Source: Lachnospiraceae bacterium | Lineage (GTDB): Bacteria > Bacillota > Clostridia > Lachnospirales > Lachnospiraceae | NCBI GenBank assembly: GCA_009774585.1 | Contig: VSOA01000044.1 | Location: forward strand, 1-18,418 | DNA: 18,418 bases | Direction of reading: 5' to 3' | Translations under genes and position numbers: made by a program | In this document: one piece after another, positions 14,916 through 18,418 of the stretch | How positions within the stretch are numbered: the stretch's first letter is position 1 | Layout of the letters: each line of letters opens with the position of its first letter | Notes under the pieces: model-generated | Told to the model about the DNA's origin: nothing | Seen by the model: the letters and a program-made list of their open reading frames with translations, nothing else | The model's database searches: none

Positions 14916-16847
14916 ATGGCAAAGACCAACGAAACAAATAATTATGACGCTTCCAGTATCACAGTGCTGGAAGGTCTTGAGGCAGTCCGCGTAAGACCGG
15001 GTATGTATATCGGCAGCGTGTCCACGAAAGGACTGAACCATTTGATTTATGAAATCATGGATAATGCGGTGGACGAGCACTTGGCAGGATTTTGTACGAC
15101 TATAAGGGTAACGCTTGAGGCGGATGGTTCGGCAACCGTATCGGATAACGGACGCGGTATTCCGGTGGGAATGCACGAGAAAGGCATGAGTGCGGAACGC
15201 CTTGTATTTACTACGCTTCATGCGGGCGGTAAGTTCGATAATGAAGCCTATAAGACAAGCGGTGGCCTGCACGGTGTCGGTTCGTCGGTGGTCAATGCAC
15301 TGTCTACATACATGCATGTGACGGTTAAGACGGGAGGATTCATTTACGAGGATCATTATGAAAGAGGCGTCCCGACGATGGAACTCGACAAGGGATTGCT
15401 TCCGGTGGTGGGAAAGACGAAGGAATCAGGAACGACCATCAATTTCCTGCCGGACGACACAATTTTTGACAGAACCAGATTCAAAGAGGATGAGGTGAAA
15501 AGCCGTCTGCATGAGACGGCGTATCTGAATCCAGAATTAACGATTATCTATGAAGATAAGAGGGGCGAAGAAACAGAACATATAGAGTATCATGAACCGG
15601 AAGGCATCGTAGGATTTATCAAGGACATGAATAAGTCCAAAGAAGCGATACACGATGTAATCTATTATAAAGGTGAATCTGAAGGCATTACGGTAGAAGC
15701 GGCATTCCAGTATGTGAACGAATTTCATGAGAATGTGCTCGGATTCTGTAATAATATCTATAATGCGGAAGGCGGCACGCATCTGACCGGGTTTAAGACG
15801 ATGTTTACCAATGTGATCAATACTTATGCCAGAGGTCTCAATATTTTAAAAGAGAAAGACGTGAATTTCACCGGCGCCGATGTGCGCAACGGTATGACGG
15901 CCGTCGTATCGATTAAACATCCGGATCCGAGATTCGAGGGGCAGACCAAGACGAAGCTGGATAATCAGGATGCGGCAAAGATTGTGAGCAAGGTAACAGG
16001 AGAGGAAATCGTAAGATTTTTCGACCGTAATCTTGAAACGCTCAAAAGTATCATTGGCTGTGCGGAGAAAGCGGCGAAAATCCGTAAGACAGAAGAGAAA
16101 GCCAAGACAAATATGCTGACTAAGCAGAAATTCTCTTTTGATTCCAACGGAAAGCTGGCAAACTGTGAATCCAAGGATGCTTCTAAATGCGAAATCTTTA
16201 TCGTTGAGGGAGATTCTGCGGGCGGCAGTGCAAAGATGGCGCGGAACCGTATGTTTCAGGCAATTTTGCCGATTCGGGGCAAGATTTTGAATGTGGAGAA
16301 AGCGAGTATCGATAAAGTCTTGGCGAATGCCGAGATCAAGACAATGATTAACGCTTTCGGCTGCGGCTTCTCAGAAGGCTACGGCAATGACTTTGATATC
16401 AGCAGACTGCGCTATGACAAGATTATCATTATGGCCGATGCGGATGTGGACGGCGCGCATATTTCCAACCTACTTCTGACATTGTTCTATCGTTTTATGC
16501 CGGAACTGATTTTCGAGGGGCACGTTTATATTGCAATGCCGCCGCTTTATAAAGCAATGCCATCCAAAGGGGAAGAGGAATATCTCTATGATGATAAGGC
16601 ATTAGAAAAATATCGTAAGCGGCATAAGGGGCCTTTTACCCTGCAAAGATATAAGGGACTGGGCGAAATGGACGCACAGCAGTTATGGGAGACAACGCTT
16701 GATCCGGACACAAGAATGCTGAAATTAGTGGAAATAGAGGATGCGCGTATGGCGTCTGAGGTGACGGAACTTCTGATGGGTACGGAGGTGCCGCCGCGTA
16801 AGGAGTTTATTTACCGGCACGCGCAGGACGCGGAACTGGATATCTAA
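14916..16847 (+). CDS. parE: Type IIA DNA topoisomerase subunit B (ParE/GyrB)
   Basis: This ATPase subunit drives strand passage by gyrase or topoisomerase IV. The 643-residue product is full length. The GHKL ATPase domain has Glu46, Asp49 and Asn50 (EIMDNAVDEH), DNGRGIP (77-83) and GGLHGVGSSVVNALS (116-130). The transducer has QTKTKL (343-348). The TOPRIM domain has EGDSAGGSA (431-439) and DADVDG (508-513), then QRYKGLGEM (577-585). The sequence mixes gyrase-like and ParE-like residues. I favour ParE because the gene pairs directly with an A subunit and no dnaA, dnaN or recF lies nearby, as is usual for gyrB. A second gyrase is possible, so the symbol is tentative. GAGGTG (14903-14908) lies 7 bases before the ATG. 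Confidence 0.9.
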   Translation: MAKTNETNNYDASSITVLEGLEAVRVRPGMYIGSVSTKGLNHLIYEIMDNAVDEHLAGFCTTIRVTLEADGSATVSDNGRGIPVGMHEKGMSAERLVFTTLHAGGKFDNEAYKTSGGLHGVGSSVVNALSTYMHVTVKTGGFIYEDHYERGVPTMELDKGLLPVVGKTKESGTTINFLPDDTIFDRTRFKEDEVKSRLHETAYLNPELTIIYEDKRGEETEHIEYHEPEGIVGFIKDMNKSKEAIHDVIYYKGESEGITVEAAFQYVNEFHENVLGFCNNIYNAEGGTHLTGFKTMFTNVINTYARGLNILKEKDVNFTGADVRNGMTAVVSIKHPDPRFEGQTKTKLDNQDAAKIVSKVTGEEIVRFFDRNLETLKSIIGCAEKAAKIRKTEEKAKTNMLTKQKFSFDSNGKLANCESKDASKCEIFIVEGDSAGGSAKMARNRMFQAILPIRGKILNVEKASIDKVLANAEIKTMINAFGCGFSEGYGNDFDISRLRYDKIIIMADADVDGAHISNLLLTLFYRFMPELIFEGHVYIAMPPLYKAMPSKGEEEYLYDDKALEKYRKRHKGPFTLQRYKGLGEMDAQQLWETTLDPDTRMLKLVEIEDARMASEVTELLMGTEVPPRKEFIYRHAQDAELDI

Positions 16848-16851
16848 AACA

Positions 16852-16890
16852 AAACGAGCATAGCTCGTTTGCGAGATTTGCTTCGCAAAC
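16852..16890 (+). repeat. Two overlapping hairpins between the topoisomerase genes
   Basis: Arm pair 1 is AAACGAGC (16852-16859) and GCTCGTTT (16863-16870) around ATA. Arm pair 2 is GTTTGCGA (16867-16874) and TCGCAAAC (16883-16890) around an 8-base loop. The two stems share GTTT (16867-16870), so they cannot both form fully. There is no T tract after either one, so this is not a simple terminator. It fills most of the 69-base gap and resembles a repeated extragenic palindrome. Confidence 0.6.
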
Positions 16891-16916
16891 TCGAAGAAAC
16901 TGTAGGAGAGGTCTGG

Positions 16917-18418
16917 ATGAGTGTAAGTGACAGAATCATTAAAACGGAATATTCGGAAGTGATGCAGAAATCATTCATAGATTATGCCATGAGCGTTATT
17001 GTTGCGAGGGCGCTTCCGGATGTGCGGGACGGCTTAAAACCGGTGCAGAGAAGAACATTGTACGACATGTACGAATTGGGAATACGCTATGACAGACCTT
17101 ACCGCAAATCGGCGCGTATCGTGGGAGATACGATGGGTAAATACCATCCTCATGGCGACAGTTCTATTTATGAGGCACTTGTCGTCATGGCACAGGATTT
17201 TAAGAAAGGTCAGCCGCTTATAGACGGGCATGGCAATTTCGGTAATATCGAAGGTGACGGCGCTGCGGCAATGCGTTATACGGAGGCGCGCCTTGAGCAG
17301 ATTACGCAGGAGGCGTTTCTGTCCGATCTTGATAAGGATGTAGTGGACTTCATTCCGAATTTTGACGAGACGGAGAAGGAGCCGAGTGTTCTTCCGGTGA
17401 AGATTCCTAATCTGCTCGTTAACGGTTCGGAGGGAATTGCCGTAGGCATGGCGACCAGTACGCCGCCTCATAATCTGGCGGAAGTGATTGATGCAACTAA
17501 GGCTTATATGCTGGATGAGAATATTTCTACCAGAGAACTGATGCGCTATATCAAGGGACCGGATTTTCCGACGGGCGGCATTGTCATCAATGAAGACGAG
17601 CTGTTAGAGATTTATGAGACGGGAACGGGGAAGGTTAAGATTCGCGGTAAGGTGGAAGTTGAGAAAGCCAAGGGCGGAAAGACCAATCTGGTAATTACCG
17701 AGATACCATATACAATGATTGGTGCAAACATCGGTAAATTCCTAATGGATGTGGCGACGCTTGCAGAGACGAAGAAGACGCAGGATATTGTAGATATCAC
17801 GAACCAGTCTTCCAAAGAGGGCATCCGTATCGTGATCGAACTTCGTAAGGATGCCGACATCGAGAATTTTAAGAATATGCTCTATAAGAAGACGCGTCTG
17901 GAGGATACCTTTGGCGTCAATATGCTGGCGATTGTCGACGGAAGACCTGAGACAATGGGTCTAAAGAAGATTATACAGGAGAGCGTGAAATTCCAGTACG
18001 AGGTTGCCACGAGGAAATACGAGAATCTTCTGGCAAAGGAACTGGAACGCAAGGAGATACAGGAAGGTCTGATCAAGGCATGTAACGTAATCGACTTGAT
18101 CATAGAGATACTGCGAGGTTCCAAGGACCGCGCCATGGCGAAGGCATGCCTGATTGAAGGAAAAGTCGACGGTATTAAGTTTAAGTCTAAAGAATCAAAG
18201 ATTATGGCAGCCCAATTGATGTTTACGGAGAAACAGGCGAACGCCATTCTGGATATGCGTCTGTATAAGTTGATCGGCTTGGAAATTGAGGCGTTAATCA
18301 ACGAACACGAGGATACGATGGCGAATATTTACCGCTATGAAGATATTCTTGCAAGAAAAGATTCCATGGCGCAGGTTATCATCAATGAATTAGAAGAAAT
18401 TAAGGAACGGTATAAACG
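16917..18418 (+). CDS. parC: Type IIA DNA topoisomerase subunit A (ParC/GyrA), 3' end outside window
   Basis: About 500 residues are visible and the frame is open to the window end. This subunit cuts and rejoins DNA. The start MSVSDRIIKTEYSEVMQKSF is typical. The catalytic tyrosine is Tyr121 in AMRYTEARL. The quinolone-resistance region KYHPHGDSSIYE has Ser82 and Glu86 at the positions of E. coli GyrA Ser83 and Asp87, the susceptible-type pattern. The tower and coiled-coil parts follow (about 160-500). The C-terminal domain, which would carry or lack the gyrase-specific GyrA box, lies beyond the window, so ParC and GyrA cannot be separated from this sequence. AGGAGAGG (16904-16911) lies 5 bases before the ATG. 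It is 69 bases downstream of parE and presumably in the same operon. Confidence 0.9.
   Translation, partial: MSVSDRIIKTEYSEVMQKSFIDYAMSVIVARALPDVRDGLKPVQRRTLYDMYELGIRYDRPYRKSARIVGDTMGKYHPHGDSSIYEALVVMAQDFKKGQPLIDGHGNFGNIEGDGAAAMRYTEARLEQITQEAFLSDLDKDVVDFIPNFDETEKEPSVLPVKIPNLLVNGSEGIAVGMATSTPPHNLAEVIDATKAYMLDENISTRELMRYIKGPDFPTGGIVINEDELLEIYETGTGKVKIRGKVEVEKAKGGKTNLVITEIPYTMIGANIGKFLMDVATLAETKKTQDIVDITNQSSKEGIRIVIELRKDADIENFKNMLYKKTRLEDTFGVNMLAIVDGRPETMGLKKIIQESVKFQYEVATRKYENLLAKELERKEIQEGLIKACNVIDLIIEILRGSKDRAMAKACLIEGKVDGIKFKSKESKIMAAQLMFTEKQANAILDMRLYKLIGLEIEALINEHEDTMANIYRYEDILARKDSMAQVIINELEEIKERYK

Noticed and set aside
14916..18418. Calling this pair definitively gyrase or definitively topoisomerase IV
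   Set aside because: The B subunit has mixed signature residues and the A-subunit C-terminal domain with or without a GyrA box lies beyond the window.

Overview
The window most likely comes from a Firmicutes chromosome of the class Clostridia, probably Lachnospiraceae or a close relative. This is inferred from the moderate GC content judged by eye, strong AGGAGG-type ribosome binding sites, an occasional TTG start, the compact (archaeal/clostridial-type) LeuC and LeuD, a MetH without an activation domain, and the protein style. No rRNA, tRNA, CRISPR array, insertion sequence or phage gene was seen. Coding density is high; the longest gene-free stretch is about 200 bases (11587-11789).

Region 1 (1-7792) is amino-acid biosynthesis on the + strand. 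A sigma-70-type promoter (59-87) leads into a small lipoprotein gene, a cobalamin-dependent methionine synthase lacking the SAM-reactivation domain (metH), a divergent acetolactate synthase large subunit (ilvB) and a first regulatory subunit (ilvN). A second, independent promoter (5473-5501) precedes a second ilvN, followed by ilvC and a TetR-family regulator. The run closes at a clear intrinsic terminator (7754-7792).

Region 2 (7793-10490) holds leuC, leuD and a hypothetical protein. The leader between the terminator and leuC contains two palindromes that could be operators, the nearest candidates for the TetR protein encoded just upstream. ilvD, leuA and leuB are absent, so the branched-chain pathway is only partly encoded here.

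Region 3 (10491-14788) is signalling. A membrane diguanylate cyclase on the - strand has its own promoter. Divergent from it is a two-gene + strand unit: an unrecognised protein with a nuclease-like D...ExQ core and a C-terminal winged-helix-like segment, and a hybrid histidine kinase (7TM sensor, PAS-like linker, HisKA/HATPase, receiver) with no partner regulator nearby.

Region 4 (14789-18418) is a type IIA topoisomerase pair, B subunit then A subunit. They are separated by 69 bases carrying two overlapping hairpins. The A subunit runs off the window end.

The points I would look at first are the natural Trp-to-Tyr change in the IlvB specificity and herbicide site, the tandem IlvN subunits with a private promoter, the TetR/palindrome arrangement before leuC, and the nuclease-like protein beside the orphan hybrid kinase.
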